A DNA stretch of 64,000 bases from Parelaphostrongylus tenuis (Eukaryota > Nematoda > Chromadorea > Rhabditida > Metastrongylidae): positions 27,210 to 91,209 of the forward strand of contig JAHQIW010000397.1 in assembly GCA_019055375.1 (NCBI GenBank), read 5' to 3'. A program made the translations under genes and the position numbers. Positions within the stretch are counted from its first letter, which is position 1, and every line of letters starts with the position of its first letter. Below, one piece after another: positions 13,541 to 27,421 of this stretch. Under the pieces are notes generated by a model. It saw only the letters and a program-made list of their open reading frames with translations. It was not told the origin of the DNA and did not search any database.

Positions 13541-15855
13541 ACTTTTTCTTCTAAGTGAAATCCGTTATGCTATCACAACATAACAGACTTTTCAAGTGTT
13601 TTTGAGACCTCGCTCGAAACAATATAATTGGATAACATATTCTGAGCGTTTCATGAGGTCTGTTATAACACTTGTACGAAACGGTTTTTTTCTTCTTGCG
13701 GCAGTGTGTGTTGTTTTTCGTTCATTCCTTTATATGTGGGGGTTTCCTTAGAAAAGGAATTGGCTAGAACGGAAGGCACTGTGCATCTGCTGAGGCTCAA
13801 AGACCGAAAAACATGTCTCGCATCGTATAAGTGTTATAGTAGACCATACATATTACATCCAAAATCTAGGGAGGATCAGCGAGACCTCATTCCTGCTGGA
13901 ATTACAGTTTAAAGTGTAGTTATCCCTTGAAATCCTTGTGAGGGAGCTATACTTTGCATGTCACCGCGAATAATTTTTTGTTGTGTAAATTTCAGTAGTC
14001 CTTCATTCTACTCTTTTTGTGCACACAATGTTCGAAACTTTTTCATACAAACATCTTACCTAAAGTGAAATTAAAAAAAGGTAATGAAGCCGTATGTTTT
14101 TTATTAATTGGCTTTAAAACCACCTAGTGATGTAACCGTTAAAAACATTTTCATTGTAGCTACATTACAAAGGTGTAACGAAAACCGACTATCAAAACAT
14201 GCTGGTTCATAACGTCTCCTTTTCTCCTTTAACATAATAAAGCTAGATTGTGACAGCTTCAAGTAGTCATCACTGCGTGTGCAGGAAGAGAGCAGAAGGA
14301 AGAACCCCTGAAGAAAATTTGTCAAATGTCCATTTTCGGAAAGCGCCATGCTAAAACTCTCAAGGATAAACTTACAGTAAGAATTACGTCTCAATCACAA
14401 ACAACGAGGCTTGCTACCTTATCCTTCATGTCAAGCGAAATACGTACATCTAGAGAATGCTGCTGGATAAAGGAAGACCTAGTTGGTAGCAGTAATTCAA
14501 ACACAGCGCAATACCTCAAAATGCCAATTAGTATGTAAGAAACTAATTACTGTCTGGACACAATATGCCATAATGGTAGACACTCTGATTTTATGAGTTT
14601 AGGTCCGATTTACTCAATCTTTATGAAACACTTGGAAACGAATACCTTCGGTAGACCACCCTATTTCCGTAAGAGCACTCAGACGACGATCTTCAAGAGC
14701 CAAGCATAAGCACTCAAACATAACGGCGACGATTTTGAAGTAGAAGTTACCATTCTTGCATAAGATTATAAAGCTTTGGCGCGTAAAGGTCACAAGACAT
14801 TTTGAATATATTTGGGAAGCGCGATTTTAGCCGTTCTCGAGGTTTGTTGCGTCAATAGCTTACGTACATTTCTGCGATTTCGCTCGCCTTGTCAGAGCAA
14901 CACGCTCACGAGCCACGCTATATAGTGGGGAAAGGAAGAGGCAGCTCGTTAAGACTTGATGACATGAAATTCTCTGGGCCTTTTCTCAAAGTCGGTGGCT
15001 CATAGCTGTCATCTTAATATAGATATTGTCGTTTACACGACTTTTCCAGAGCGTAGTTTTTTTGAACTTTGGACGCTTCTCTGCTGTGCAGGGCGGCTCG
15101 TGGTACGTGTGGCCCGGGCGAGGCGAACGAAATCGCCGAAACGCATGTAGGCCACTGGCGCAACAAATCTCAGGAACGCGTAAAATCAGCCTCTCCGAAT
15201 GTATCGATTTTTGATGAACGAGGTTTCAAAAACAGTCGAGTTAACGACAACGCTATGGATAAATTCATTTTGATGCAAGAAAGGTGTTATGTAACAATGC
15301 AAGTGACCTCTATGGCGGCTCGTCTGTACGTGGACTGTTTATGAAGGCTCATATGAGGCTATGAGTGTTGGAGAAGTAGTTTCACTTCTGTTTTACGATA
15401 GGAAATTATGTCTTGCCGCTTCTCTGTTGAAGCTATGGAGATATTTGGTTGTATAGGTCGCGATCAATTCGATTTTGCAAGCTCTGAAAAGTCAAATCTC
15501 GCCGAAGCGCCAGGTATTTTGATCAAGTGGTATAACAAACATCCGTTGGGAAGCAAGCTTCGGTCCCCTTCCACGACTTCCTCCACTACACGTGGCGCCT
15601 TAGCTCGGCTAACCCCAAGACCGCGCAGAGTATCATATTGACCAGTGTTTAGCGGTATTTCTGAAAAGTAAATTTCCCAGTATCAGCGGAAAGAATACGC
15701 AAAATGTTCGAAAACCTTTGTGGAGACTGAAAGCAAGTTAACGAATTGTCTGAGAACGTGCTGGAATCCACATAGGTTAGCTCATCAAGTACTCGATTTG
15801 AGCACTTTAGCCCAGAATTTCATGTCTCTTATAGTAATGAGCACTGAATACTCAC

Positions 15856-15885
15856 GTATATATATATATATATATATGTGTATGT
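15856..15885. repeat. TA/TG microsatellite
   Basis: About eleven TA dinucleotides followed by a TG-rich stretch. Confidence 0.85.
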
Positions 15886-17499
15886 GCATGTATATGTCTA
15901 TATTTTTTATGTAGCATACAATAGCATGCCAATCTCATGCAACCTTGGGTTGGTCTCAGTGTGTTGAAAGAAGCCGTTTTCTAAAGATCTCAAAAATTGC
16001 TCGTGATTTTTAAACATATATCTGATTTACAAAAAATATTGCAATTTGTAGATGGTTTCTCGGATGAGTAATTATAATTTCTTGCCCAGTGAATAAATTG
16101 GCACTGTCAGTGGAGTAAAGTTTTCACTTTTACTATTGTTGAGAATAAGTCGTAAGCCTAGAGGAAAACATTGATAGTCATGTTGAGTAAAGAAATTATA
16201 AACGTGTGTGAAGAAGAAATTGAAAGTGGTGAAAAATTATTTGAAATAAACCCTCTGGGTTCGGCGTGTAGCATTCTGCCATACACCGAGCGACGTTGTG
16301 CCTCAGCTACTGTTATTACGGTAACGTGTCCCCACGCATATCACACTGGCACGTGCCGCAATGAAAATGAGGGAAATTATTAGGTAAATAAGGTTTTGAT
16401 GAAACATTATCATAATTAAATGATGCAATATCCTACAAGAGACCTTTATACAGCTTCCTGTGATTAAAAGACTCCCATCTGTCGAAAATTTTAATGTTTC
16501 AACGAGTAAACCACTTCCTTGTGTGAGCGTCCAGTTGATATACAACATTCGTCTTTATAGTTTGTCCGTGCTTTCATAGTCACTCGATACTTTAGCAATA
16601 CGGAATTCAATGCTGACTTGATTTTTGGAAAGACAGTTCTAACGGAAAAAGGGTTCTTCTCGATTAGGAGGGAACAGATGAAAATCAGATCTCATTCGCT
16701 GGAGAGGAACTTTTTATAGGAGCATTGGTATCATTCGAAAGGTGAGACTTGATGCTAAAGCCCCACGTCGCCTGGTTTCTCAAAGTACCCCTGTATAACG
16801 CTCTAACATCCAGATCAAATATTATGTTTCACATTCACCCTTCACATTTATTTTTATCAGGCATATAATTCATGGGAAGCCGAAAAGCATATCAATGTGT
16901 GGAGAAATTTTCGTAGTATCTCAGTCAATCGTTTTATCTAGAGCTTCTTCTAAAGCGGAGGAAAAATTTTTGACTGAATAACATATCGATTCGATCGTCC
17001 TTCCTCGCCCCACCACACGCCACGCTCCTACTACGGCCCTCGCTTTGAGCAATAGCCAGTAAACAACGTTGCCAAAGATGCAAAACTCGATCCTACTATC
17101 CCTGCTAAACCGTATTTTCAAAAAGAAGCACATCGCCAGAATCAGGAAACACTGCGCTCTCAGATGATTATTAATAGTCTGAAAAAAGAGCTGTGTCCGG
17201 CGAGGTTTGAAGCACAAATCAAAATAGTAGAGGAGATTGAAAGATTAAAAGAACTTTCTGGAAAGTAAACATATTTTTGAGTTTTTTGAAGCTTGTGCTA
17301 TTCTGAGTACTAGTACTCTAAGGAAGGAGTTTTGTCGAGCGAAATGTAGGAGAGATAAGAGTAAAAACACGCAGTTTCATGTAACATGATTTTGGTTTCG
17401 AATTTCACGAGCTACAAAGGTGTCTTCGAAGGAGTGGCGACCTGCGGCTGAGCCTCAAGTCTCGGCTTTCGAACGGTTTCCAACAATCCTGTGAAAATT

Positions 17500-18600
17500 C
17501 GTCTCCAGCAAATGGAATCGGTTTTTTCACTTGTTTCCTTCTAAACAGAAAGCTACCGAAAAAGCAGTGCGTTTTGTTTCCAAGTTGTTTTTTCAACTTC
17601 ACAGCGGATTTTTTTAATATCATGTAGCAAAATTCTAGTCTTAAGCAAATGTTGTAGCTAACAAAAAAGTGAATACAACTAGAGGAACATCTGTAAAAAA
17701 ATTTATGGTTAAAAGAGCGAAAATTCTGTTTTCGTGATCAATTGTGTGTAATGCAACAGAATTCTCTGTAGTGTGGTCCGTGTTTTCTTGTTCTTACCAA
17801 AAAGAGTATTTTATATAGGTTATTAGTACCGCTTGATAGCTTGTGCTAATTTCAATATCAAGTTTGTTTCATAAAAAGACTTCTATATCGTGTTCTCGCA
17901 ACAAGAAGAAGACTACATTTTGTGTTTAAGTATGTTATTTCAACTTGATGGCGGATTTTTTGATAAACCTATAGCAAAATTTTGATTCCGAGATTTTGTC
18001 GCTCAAAAAAAAGTTCAGCAGGAATGACTTTTATATGTTTTCAAGATTTCCCAAATTTTAAATACCAAAGCCACTTCACTGGGATAACAGCGCATTTTTA
18101 ACTCCTTTACATTTCTTCCGACGATGCTGTAAAACTGTCTTTCGAAAACACATTTCTTGAATACACGACTTTTAGAAAAACCCTAAATGGCGGAGTTTTG
18201 ATATTTAGCCTGGTTGCGCTTTGATAAAGTTCACATGCTTCAAATTGAGGTGCACTTCTTCAAAAATAACACTTACTCCCAACGATTAGTGCCACCTGCT
18301 ATTCAATAGACACTTAGTAGTCATTCGATAACTTGGAAAGGGAAGTTTTGAAGCTGGATTTGACTTTCAAAAAAAAAGAATACTTAGTGCGCAATACCAA
18401 AGAAGAAGAATACGCCTCGCTTTCATATCAGTTATCCAGCTTTTTGCTGTTTGGACTTCACAGCGGCTTTTGTTGGCACTTATGTAGTAAGGTTTAGACG
18501 TAGAGGCACTTTCATCACAAAAATAGAATTTATCGAAGTGAATCGCAGTGATACTATTTTCAATAAGTACTAAGAGTCTGATGACAACCCAGCCATGAGC
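17500..18600. repeat. Diverged direct repeats
   Basis: The phrase TTCAACTT.A..GCGGATTTTTT with T.TAGCAAAATT recurs at 17593-17640 and 17940-17985, and in weaker form at 18458-18500. These look like members of the same AT-rich repeat superfamily as the 12.5-kb and 40-kb blocks. No gene is supported here. Confidence 0.4.
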
Positions 18601-19396
18601 CCTGCCAAGCAAAAAATGGGCGCCGAAGGTCCTTTGCTTCTACAACGCACTGATATTTCCGAGATTCAATTGCAGTATTGAAACTGACGAGATTCAAGCT
18701 ATAGAATGATTACTGAAAGGTGGGAAAAGCAAAATGTGCTTCATTCCAAACAAGTTAAACGTTTGAGGGTAGCATTTGAAATCACTGCCCACAGCGCGAC
18801 TCGGGAGAGCGCGATTTTTTCCCTTTGAAAAAACTTCCAGGTCTTTTGTGTTGGAAATAAAGAAAACACTTTCTTTGATCGTTATATTTATTCCACCTTT
18901 TTTTTCATTTCATTGCTGCTATGAAGTTATATAGGACCAGCTGTGCAGTCCAACGAGACTAACTACTACTGATGTGAAACGTAATCTTTCGCTCATACAG
19001 CGCAATAAAACCTCCTTAGAATCAATTGTAGCTCCAGAGCTATTGCGATTTGAGTTATCAAATATCTGAAAAGCTTGGCGAAGAGCCGTCCAAAGATCTG
19101 TTTGGCCACACCGTTTACAGATTTTATAAGAACAGTTAGCTTCATAAAGCCCTTGTACCGGTTATACCATTTAATGACCATAAATCGCTTTGGTGGCAAT
19201 AGAACTCTAAATCTGATTCCGAAACTACAACAGTGTGAATCTAATGCGCTCCGTCTGCAAATAGATATCGCTGACTGCCGCGCGTTAACTCATCGCGACA
19301 ACCGCTCCTTATTAAAGACCGCCCTCAAAGAGATAACGAATAGCTCACCAAAACGACAGTACCTGCCCGCATAAGTTCGAACATATAAAGGATAAA

Positions 19397-19695
19397 AGGA
19401 TAAAGCTCTCGGCGTTGATCAATCCCTGAGGGATGCGCCATGCATTCGACTTCAATTTTTAACTTCGTTTGTGGTGATTGAATGCATATCTGGCCTTTAC
19501 AATGACTCGCGGAGGCCTCCCGCTGAACCGAGTCAGTGCTGCTTATCCTCCCAGGCAAGCCTGAGACCTGTCTGGTACCAATTTACCGACCCCGGAGGGA
19601 TGGATGGCTTGGTGATCCATGAGCGCGAGAACGAACCATTGACCTCGTGTGCGACGCAGGGCACCTCTAACCACTGCGCCACTGCTCAGTTCGAA
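19397..19695 (-). repeat. tRNA-derived SINE-like element, about 295 bp (family S1)
   Basis: In minus orientation it starts GCAGTGGCGCAGTGGTTAGAG (A-box-like), then TCAATGGTTCG (B-box-like), followed by a body with ACCAAGCCATCC, GGTCGGTAAATTGGTACC and CAGGCTTGCCTGGGAGG. The body is shared with 53040-53280 and 56475-56700. It is not a functional tRNA because the stems do not pair. Confidence 0.7.
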
Positions 19696-20469
19696 TATAT
19701 AGTCCTTTGAATATCGATATCAGATGTTCGCTTCATGATGCACACTTTTATTTTAGAAATTAGTATTCAATGAATATTATTTAGTTAGCAGAACTTGGAT
19801 AATATACGATATTCCATTAAACTTATAGAGATTCAGAGTAAGAGCACAAAAATACAGGCAATGATTTGAGAAAGAAAAACCAAAAAGTGTAATATAGATT
19901 AATCAAGAGCAAAAGTTACAATGACTTGATCTCTTCGGGGGAATCGATCAGAAACTACCGGCGATTTTTTCCAGTGCTAGAACACAAAAAATGTCAATAT
20001 ACCTGCAGAAATGTCAGAATTTAAGAGTTCAACTACCCGAAAAGCTCTTCCAATAAGTGATAAAATATATTATTTCATGAGAAACGGAAACCACGATGTC
20101 GGTCGTGCAATCTACTCATTGGGCGGGACGTGAAATAAGAGAGAAGCTGAACACACGAAAATCGCCCAGCAGCCACAGTTCGTCTACTTTGTTCTGTAAT
20201 GTGTAACAAAAAGCCACATTTGTAAACTCAAGATCGGTCTAGTCATGTAAGGGAGAACATATTTGAATACTTAAGCGGCTTCTTTTCGTTGCTGATTCGC
20301 AGTTATAAACTTTTCATGGTATTACTAGTCTTCTTGAATTGTTACTGATTACCTAATGATGACATTGCTTGTGGCGAGCTAAGGGCTTTGTGGGAGTTTT
20401 GCTCCATTGTGCACCGTACACCTTTTTCGTTCCTATAGGGGAACTTCATTCTCAAAGCTAAGACGATGA

Positions 20470-20575
20470 TGTAACCAATTTTAATAAGATGGTGCCCCAG
20501 AGTCAAACATCCATGAGTTTTCTTCCGAGACAAGCACGAGTTTGACCGACTCAACCACTGAACCATCTGTGATGA
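20470..20575 (-). repeat. tRNA-like repeat
   Basis: The reverse complement starts GATGGTTCAGTGGTTGAGTCGG and has a degraded B-box region. Probable SINE relic. Confidence 0.35.
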
Positions 20576-21858
20576 CTGTTTTTAGGTAGCTTATGTGAAA
20601 CGTGCCCACGCTGTGATCGACAGCAAAATGACATTCGTTTTCTGACGTCCAGCACCCCCTTCTAGTTAATGAAAGTTAAAAGCGAGACAATGATATCGTT
20701 TCAGAACAACGGTAACATTAGGCATTTGATATACTGTGTAGATTTGAATCATTTGGGAAGCTCAGTTTGCTCAAAGTTGTTAAATTACATCACGAAATAG
20801 GAAGAGTGAGCAATGTCTGAAGCTTTGATAGCCACTTCAACTTTTGAGGAAAAGATGCGGTGCCGTTTCTCAACAGCAAGCTTTTTAGGGAATGGGATAG
20901 AGATTAAGATGTGTAGGTTAATTAGTCTCTTCCTGACCTTCTACAAGTTTGAAGAAGCTGTGAGTTTACTCATTCTTCTTAGCAATAAGAATGAAAAAAA
21001 ATATTATTTGCTAAGGTTCTGACAGCAGTCGCTTGATTTGGTTCTATTGCAACCTTCACCTCCAAAAGCTTTTTGTCGCTCACTACCAAACATTGTTAAG
21101 CATGACGTATAAGGCACTTTGCATATTTCTAACTACTTATGCAAAACTTTGACAAATGTGAAGATGATTTAGAAATCAAGGCGTAATCGCTTCCGCAATC
21201 TTCGTTTGTTTTTCTATGAAATGCCATTCTTCCAGAAAAAGGTTCCGTGCAAAGCATTCGCATCGGGCATAGACTGAGTTTTCACACTTGGGAGAATTAA
21301 TGTAGCTAAATAATAATTCATGCATTGTGCTAATTATAAAATGCTAGTGGCGTAGAGTCATTCAAGAATAATAATTTTTTTCTGTTTATCTTGATTTATT
21401 GCCAAGTACAAACGAGGTTTCAGATTTCTGTCACAGCTGACGCTTTTCTATGGTTTTGCCCTTTTCAAATTTGTAAGGATTTGAGTTCAGTATCTGTGAA
21501 GTCGTTTCTTCCTTCAATGTGGATCTGAACCGAGTTGACCGAAGTATCACTCCAATGTCGTGGTGATTCTAGAATTCTCTATTACGCAGGAGTCTAGTCA
21601 TACTGATGTAACCTGTCCTCATCTGGCAGTAGACCAGGAAACAAGCCGATTCTTGAGACTACTGCCATTCGAAGCTGTTTGAGATTTTTATGTTTTTACC
21701 ACTAATAACGGTAAGAATCTAGAAATCTTGAGTATTACATATCACAGCGGCTGTTAGCTGAAATGGGTTCGTGAAACGATGCTGCTTAACCGACCAAATT
21801 TGTTATAGGTTGGCGGCTGATAGCTATGATAGAGGCATTGAAGTGAGGTGGCGAAACG

Positions 21859-21930
21859 GCGCCTCGGTAGCGTAGTGGTAGTACACCCCGTCTGAGGTCG
21901 ATTTTTGATCACCACTGAATTCTTGCAGGT
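21859..21930 (+). repeat. tRNA-derived repeat, family S3, truncated
   Basis: GCGCCTCGGTAGCGTAGTGGTAGTACACC, then a shortened middle and CACCACTGAATTCT tail. Confidence 0.5.
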
Positions 21931-22500
21931 ATATTCAAAGTTATTTACGTATTCAATAACAATCGATCTTGCAACAGTCGAATTAGTTTTAGCTGACAAA
22001 TAAAAATCAGTCAGAATAGTGACTTCGATTCAATCTCAGCTTGGAACATCGATGTGGTGATTTGTTGAGAGAAATGGACGAAACTGTTACAACACTTTGC
22101 ACAGCCTAGTGCAAAAACATTATCAAACTATCCTTTCTGTAGAGATTTACTTCGTCCCTCATTAGAAGGCACTTTTGTCAGTGAGTTTGCCCAATGTAAG
22201 AAGAAGTCATTTGTCACATCCCCTTTGATCTCCTTCCTCGTCCAGCTTTCTGATTTACTCTATCCCATTTAACCTTTGAAATTTAGCTTTCTTTTAATAA
22301 TTCGATTTTCTCTGGATGATTTACATTTACCACTAATTCCAGTTGACTTTATGGAACTTAGGTCGTTGGAGAGAACTGTGCTGACCCTGATTCATGTGAT
22401 TATATAAGACATTTAGAGTGCTTTTGGGGACTCTACATTTCGACTACAATAAAGAAAGTCTTATTCTATCATGTCGTTCCATAAAATTTTTTACTAAGGA

Positions 22501-23034
22501 AATAAACACCAAATCTTTCGAACGGAAGTTTTTAAAATTGTATGATTTTGGTATCAACCAATCGCGCATTATATTGTAAACATTGTGATATACAACTTCC
22601 CTATTTGCTTCAAGATGGAGCTACCGTTGGAACAAATTCGCTTGCTACTCAAGCACGAATGACGGGTAGGGGAAAATGTTAGTGAGGCGGCGGAAAATTG
22701 TCGGAGCTTTGAAATATGATAAGGCTGCAGAAGGTACGACTACGAAGAAGGCGGAAGTGGCTCGCGAAGTTCAAAGCTGGAGAAAACAGTTTGGAGGATC
22801 AGTTGCGTTTGGACAGTCCACAGGATGCTCCATTAATCTTGCGGGCCGCTTCACTAGCATTTCGCCCTGTGAGCTCGCTATCCGTGCATGAGTGGCTAGC
22901 CAATTTGTTCCCACAACAGCTTTATTTCAAAGCAATTATAGGCAAGTGTTATAGCAAAATGTTCACAATAAATTGTACAGTTGAACGATCATGCAAATTT
23001 CGATTATTTTTTGTTGATAGATTTGGTGTTTATT
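22501..23034 (+). mobile_element. Short mariner-derived element with perfect 16-bp terminal inverted repeats
   Basis: The ends AATAAACACCAAATCT and AGATTTGGTGTTTATT are exact inverted repeats, giving a 534-bp element. Inside, a frame opening MELPLEQIRLLLKHE and then AKFKAGENSLEDQL matches the mariner N-terminal region, interrupted by stops and shifts. The DDE part is absent, so this is a deletion derivative. Confidence 0.75.
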
Positions 23035-23049
23035 GCTCTAGAGCCAAAA

Positions 23050-26000
23050 GTTAGGAACGATATTGGAATATATTGAAATATTGAATGCTCCAAAATCATA
23101 TTGCATTGATTGAAGAGATTAGTGGTCTTTTATCACATCCAATTGCATAGATATTTTAGATTATTATATGTCTGTCACGTACCGTGTCTAAATGCCGCGA
23201 ATAAGTAGCTGAATTGAGCATTGTTGCTATTCTTTAAAGAATTTAATCTAAGTCAAGAAAGATTAATCAGAGTCGCCTTCTCAAATATTCAACCAAAGAA
23301 AACAAAATTGCATTCCCAGATGGTTTATTATTATTTTGGAGCTCAATTATCTTTGGTGTCTCCTGTAACTATATTTTCCAAAAACGCCATATTGACTTCT
23401 ATTCAGTACTATTGCTACTTTTATTACCTGATATCAAATTCGTCATTGAATAATGCCGTCCATTATCGGTCATTTCTCCATATCTTCTTGTTATAGGTGA
23501 AGGCGCCAGATTCTGGCCAGATCTTTATAATTTTGCTATTTTTGCTAGAACATACCATTGCATTTCTCTTGAGATTTTTTCCCTTTTTTTTGGAAAGGTT
23601 TTCGCTCTCAAAGATGAAGGCAGGTTACTTTGTCTTAGAAAGTACCTAGAAGGACCAAGTTTCCTGCTCTAATATTCATCTGTATATGAAAGCGCAAAGA
23701 GTTTCGGTAAAACAAAAAGAATCAATCATAATCGTTTGAAAACGTCCACACGACCGATCTTCAGTACCAAAGCGCTTCGTACTATCAAATTGCCCTATAG
23801 CTGCAACTATGGTGGAACATAGAAGCTCGATATGAAGTAAGCAAGCCACTTAGTCTAGCTTGCCTGCGCGTGAGTTAGCGAGGTTCAAATCGGAAGTAAG
23901 CCACTTCCGATTCTTTATAAGCATCGTATGCTTACTTAATCGGTTGCATGGAAGGAGCCTTATGTGAATAGTACCCGAAAGGCCCAATTTACACTCCGCC
24001 GGGGTCTCTTCGATTTTTTTAGGCAGACTTTCTTTTGGTAAGCTAAGTGCTCGTCAACATGTCTGGATCGGCAAGAAGTTTGTCACATATCACTTAAATT
24101 TTTACTGACCTGCTGGTAAGAATTGTAGCGCACTTTTCTAGTTAAGGTTATCTTATCAAAAAAAAAAAAACTCTCATAGCATCAGGAATGTATTCTCAAC
24201 ATTTGCCACCTATTATTGCATGCGAGCTACGGTAAAACATCAGTAATGGTGCGGAATTTGAATTCCGCAATAATTTTATCCGAATAGCATCATGTTGAAA
24301 AAGATGCGAGTAAGAATTTTGTACTACTTACAAGAAAGTTGGTGATTTGGATTTTCAGTTGCAAGCTATTGAACTTATGAATTTCAATTACTTGTTGAAT
24401 GTTTCATCGTACTTTGCGGCGAAAAAAGAATGGGGGTAAATGAAAGTTAAACACTGTGATTTTAACTATAATATCGGTTCAGCTGGAATCATTGTGATCT
24501 GTACTCCCCAGAACAATCGCGCTGAGTGGTCCGCTGGTGATAACATCGCAAAGGTTGAAACAAGAGAGAAGCCCATAGTAAGGGTTTTAGTAGCGCAACG
24601 GATTGAAAATTAGCCCAGGCAAAGGTAGTCATGGGTTCGAAGCCAAACTCACGCGACGTGCTCGGCTTCAATCTTAGCATTCTTGTTGTATGATTCAGTC
24701 GCACTTTACCGTGAAAAGAGAATAGGTAGGAGGTAAAAGTCAGGCGCTGTAATAAGCAGATGTTTTTTTGTTTTATCACAAACTTCTAGCTTCAAGCAAA
24801 AGCTTACTTACAGTAAAAACCTCAGCATTACTCTTTTCCAGAAAACTCTTTCAACAGCAAGAAAAAAGAGTTTTGAACGCTTATGAAGGTGTTTCAAATT
24901 TTTCATAGATTGATTCTCAAGGTGGTGACTCATAAAATTGAAGGCATAAGCAGAAAAGTAGAATTATTTATGGAACAATGTTCAGAAAGACTCAAGAAAG
25001 AAAAAGTTTGTTTTCTGGACATTCTCGGATTTTGAAATCGAAAACTCGCGGTCATTTTAGTCGTGCAACAAAAAGGATATCATGAGAAAATGACTGATGG
25101 GGTAGCGTTGTCGTGGTGATGTCGTTGCTTGTTTTCGTCAAATGAACCCACCGCATCCGAATTCTATACACCTGCTGGCAGTGAATACTTGAATAGAAGA
25201 AATGGAGAAGGCTGAAGAGGAAAAAAAAAGAGTTACCACGAGGAAAAGTTAATTGTTGAGATGTGCGCGATTCTCAAGGGACATAGAACACAGCTAGATA
25301 GCTCATCTGTGAAAGGGCTGTTGCTAGCTCGATTAAACTCATCAAATCAGATAACACGACCTATCACTGGCACTGCGTAGTGTTGCTCGCCTCATCAACA
25401 AGCGTAGGAAGTCTATGTGAATTTAAATCAGAACGGACCTTTGAAATAATCGGTGCTTTCAGAAGCTTATATTCTAAATGGTACAACATCATAAAAAGAT
25501 TCTAAAACGAGATATGAAAAACGCAACTGTATAAATCATTTGAAAAAAGTGATGTCGCGATGAAAATCGATGAGTGACAATGCTGGAATCGACATTGTTC
25601 ACATCAACCTATATTAAGAGCTGCCTTAGTGATTTTCATATATTTTTAGCGAACTCATGCTTTATCTAGATTATGTGGTATATAGATTTGCATGGTGACC
25701 TAATTCTTAGCCGAAACAAAAGTTGGACGAAAGTGGGTGTATCTTCACTAATATTGACCTTAAGACCAGTTTGTTCACCTGTGGAAATATTGACAATTTA
25801 GAAGTTTTTTTTAAAAGAATAGGACAATCACAAAAACCGTGCATTTTGCTTTGTTCACATCTCAGCAACCTCGTTGTTAAATTTCAACTCAAAAGAACAT
25901 GAAAAAAGTAGGCCGTAAACAAAATGCTGGCTTAGTTATGAATATTACATAGAGTCTATCAATATCTTTTATTAGGTGGGATTTCTTAAGGATAGACTAA

Positions 26001-26840
26001 AATGTTCACCAATATGCACGGCCATAGCATAAAACAGAACGATTTGAAGAAAAAAGCACTGAGGAGTTCTGTGAAACAAGCTGCTATAATATCTAAGTGT
26101 TTTCAAAGGTGATAAACTGCGAGACATCATTAGCTGAGTGATTATTCTCTAGTGAGTAATCATATCATTTGCCTTATCACTCTTACACTCTTCATCTAAC
26201 AAATAGGATGAGAAGGCACCACTGATGCTTTTCATTTACATTCATATTCATTCATATCTGCTCTATATTAACGCGTTTTTTTGCATAAATGATTAATCAA
26301 CCCTTCGCGGGGCGGCGGCCATTTTCGGCTGGCGAGCGCTCAGACGGCTACTGATAGCGTATCAATAGCAATGTGATAAATAATTTTTTAGTAAAACTTA
26401 GATTTTTATCACTGCCAAAAAGGGTTCTAATCGTAGGTCAAGTTGGAAAATATGATAAATGGGGCTTCAGTAACATATTTTAGTTTTTCGACTATTGGCT
26501 CACTTCGAGAAGTAACATCTCCTTAGAAATATGCAGAAAACTTTTTTCTCGTAATTTTCTATGGGTACTAGCATATCGACTTATACTTCGCTATGAACAC
26601 AATCCTTCGTTACAACCTTTACCACTGATCATGCGTGCTAAAAATTTCGAATTTCGGAAAGCATTGGCGATCATTTTTCAGAATTATCCTTCAAAAAGTC
26701 TCTCAGTGCTATTTCACTATTTGGTGTAGTCGAATTCCTTTGAAACTTTTAATTAGCCGGATTTGCACCAAGCTCCCATCAAATTTCATAGTGCCAAATA
26801 TTAATTTTTGAGCCACGTGGTCATGTGGTCATGTGCCATG
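23050..26840. other. No supported gene apart from a tRNA-like repeat
   Basis: AT-rich sequence with a tRNA-like repeat at 24588-24780. A GC patch at 26303-26345 (GCGGGGCGGCGGCC) is too short to assign. No ORF above about 95 codons and no domain match. Confidence 0.6.
24588..24780 (+). repeat. tRNA-like repeat with long tail (family S4)
   Basis: TTTTAGTAGCGCAACGGATTG and CATGGGTTCGAAGCCAAACTC form A- and B-box-like blocks, followed by a tail with GTGCTCGGCTTCAATCTTAG. 33055-33190 has a similar layout (GGGTTCGAAGCCACCTTAG, TTTCAAGCTTAATCGTG). Confidence 0.5.
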
Positions 26841-27160
26841 TGTCATGGTCTGGGTCTGTTAAGATGCGCTGACTTATAGAGCGCGATACACGTGTTTCGA
26901 CCTTGTGGTCTCGTTAATCGGACAGTTACCCTTTCTCGTCTTTTGCCAATCCTGTGTGGGTGCTCCAGTCCTCACATTAAGAGTTAGCGGCGACGAACGC
27001 TTTACTCTCTATGTCCGGTGAGATTATCACCGAACACAGAATGACGTACATTCGATTGCTCTTGGCTAGTATATTTCTTTCGTTTCGAGTGTTTTCATGA
27101 CATGCGTAGGACAAAAACGATTATTTGGCATATTGAGTTTTGAGCTGTGGTCTTAAGAAA

Positions 27161-27421
27161 TTACTCGAAACGAAAGATATGATATGTTAAATTTTCATAG
27201 TCGTCCGAACGCAGCGGACACTGAGGGTTCAAAGGACTCCTCACCGTCCGCAAAGGGTCAATGTTGTCATTGCCATCTGAGTCTCGTGCTCGACTCAGCA
27301 ACTCGTCTTTCCCAATAGTAACACTTTTTCCCAAAGTCACTTTTTTCCGAAAACGACTTATTTCTCTTTTACTTTCTATTACTTGCACTCTCTTTATAGA
27401 TATTAGAGCTGCGCTTCCCAA
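27161..27421 (-). CDS. Possible second segment of the 28-kb gene
   Basis: An 86-codon minus frame with polar coding-like composition: KREISRFRKKVTLGKSVTIG, KDELLSRARDSDGNDNIDPL, then SDDYENLTYHIFRFE and a stop. A possible donor ACG/GTGAGG lies inside at about 27239. It is 460 bases downstream of the 27880 stop in the same orientation. No domain is recognised, and the link to the upstream frame is a guess. Confidence 0.3.
   Translation of the reverse strand: MGSAALISIKRVQVIESKREISRFRKKVTLGKSVTIGKDELLSRARDSDGNDNIDPLRTVRSPLNPQCPLRSDDYENLTYHIFRFE

Larger units (their letters stand above)
13920..19390. other. No supported gene
   Basis: Many short overlapping frames on both strands, none with a recognisable domain. 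A GC-rich patch at 15090-15210 gives two overlapping frames, neither convincing. Diverged repeats occupy 17.5-18.6 kb and a TA microsatellite lies at 15.86 kb. Confidence 0.6.

Noticed and set aside
19075..19374. 99-codon plus-strand ORF
   Set aside because: Overlaps an open minus frame and borders the S1 repeat; no domain in either strand.
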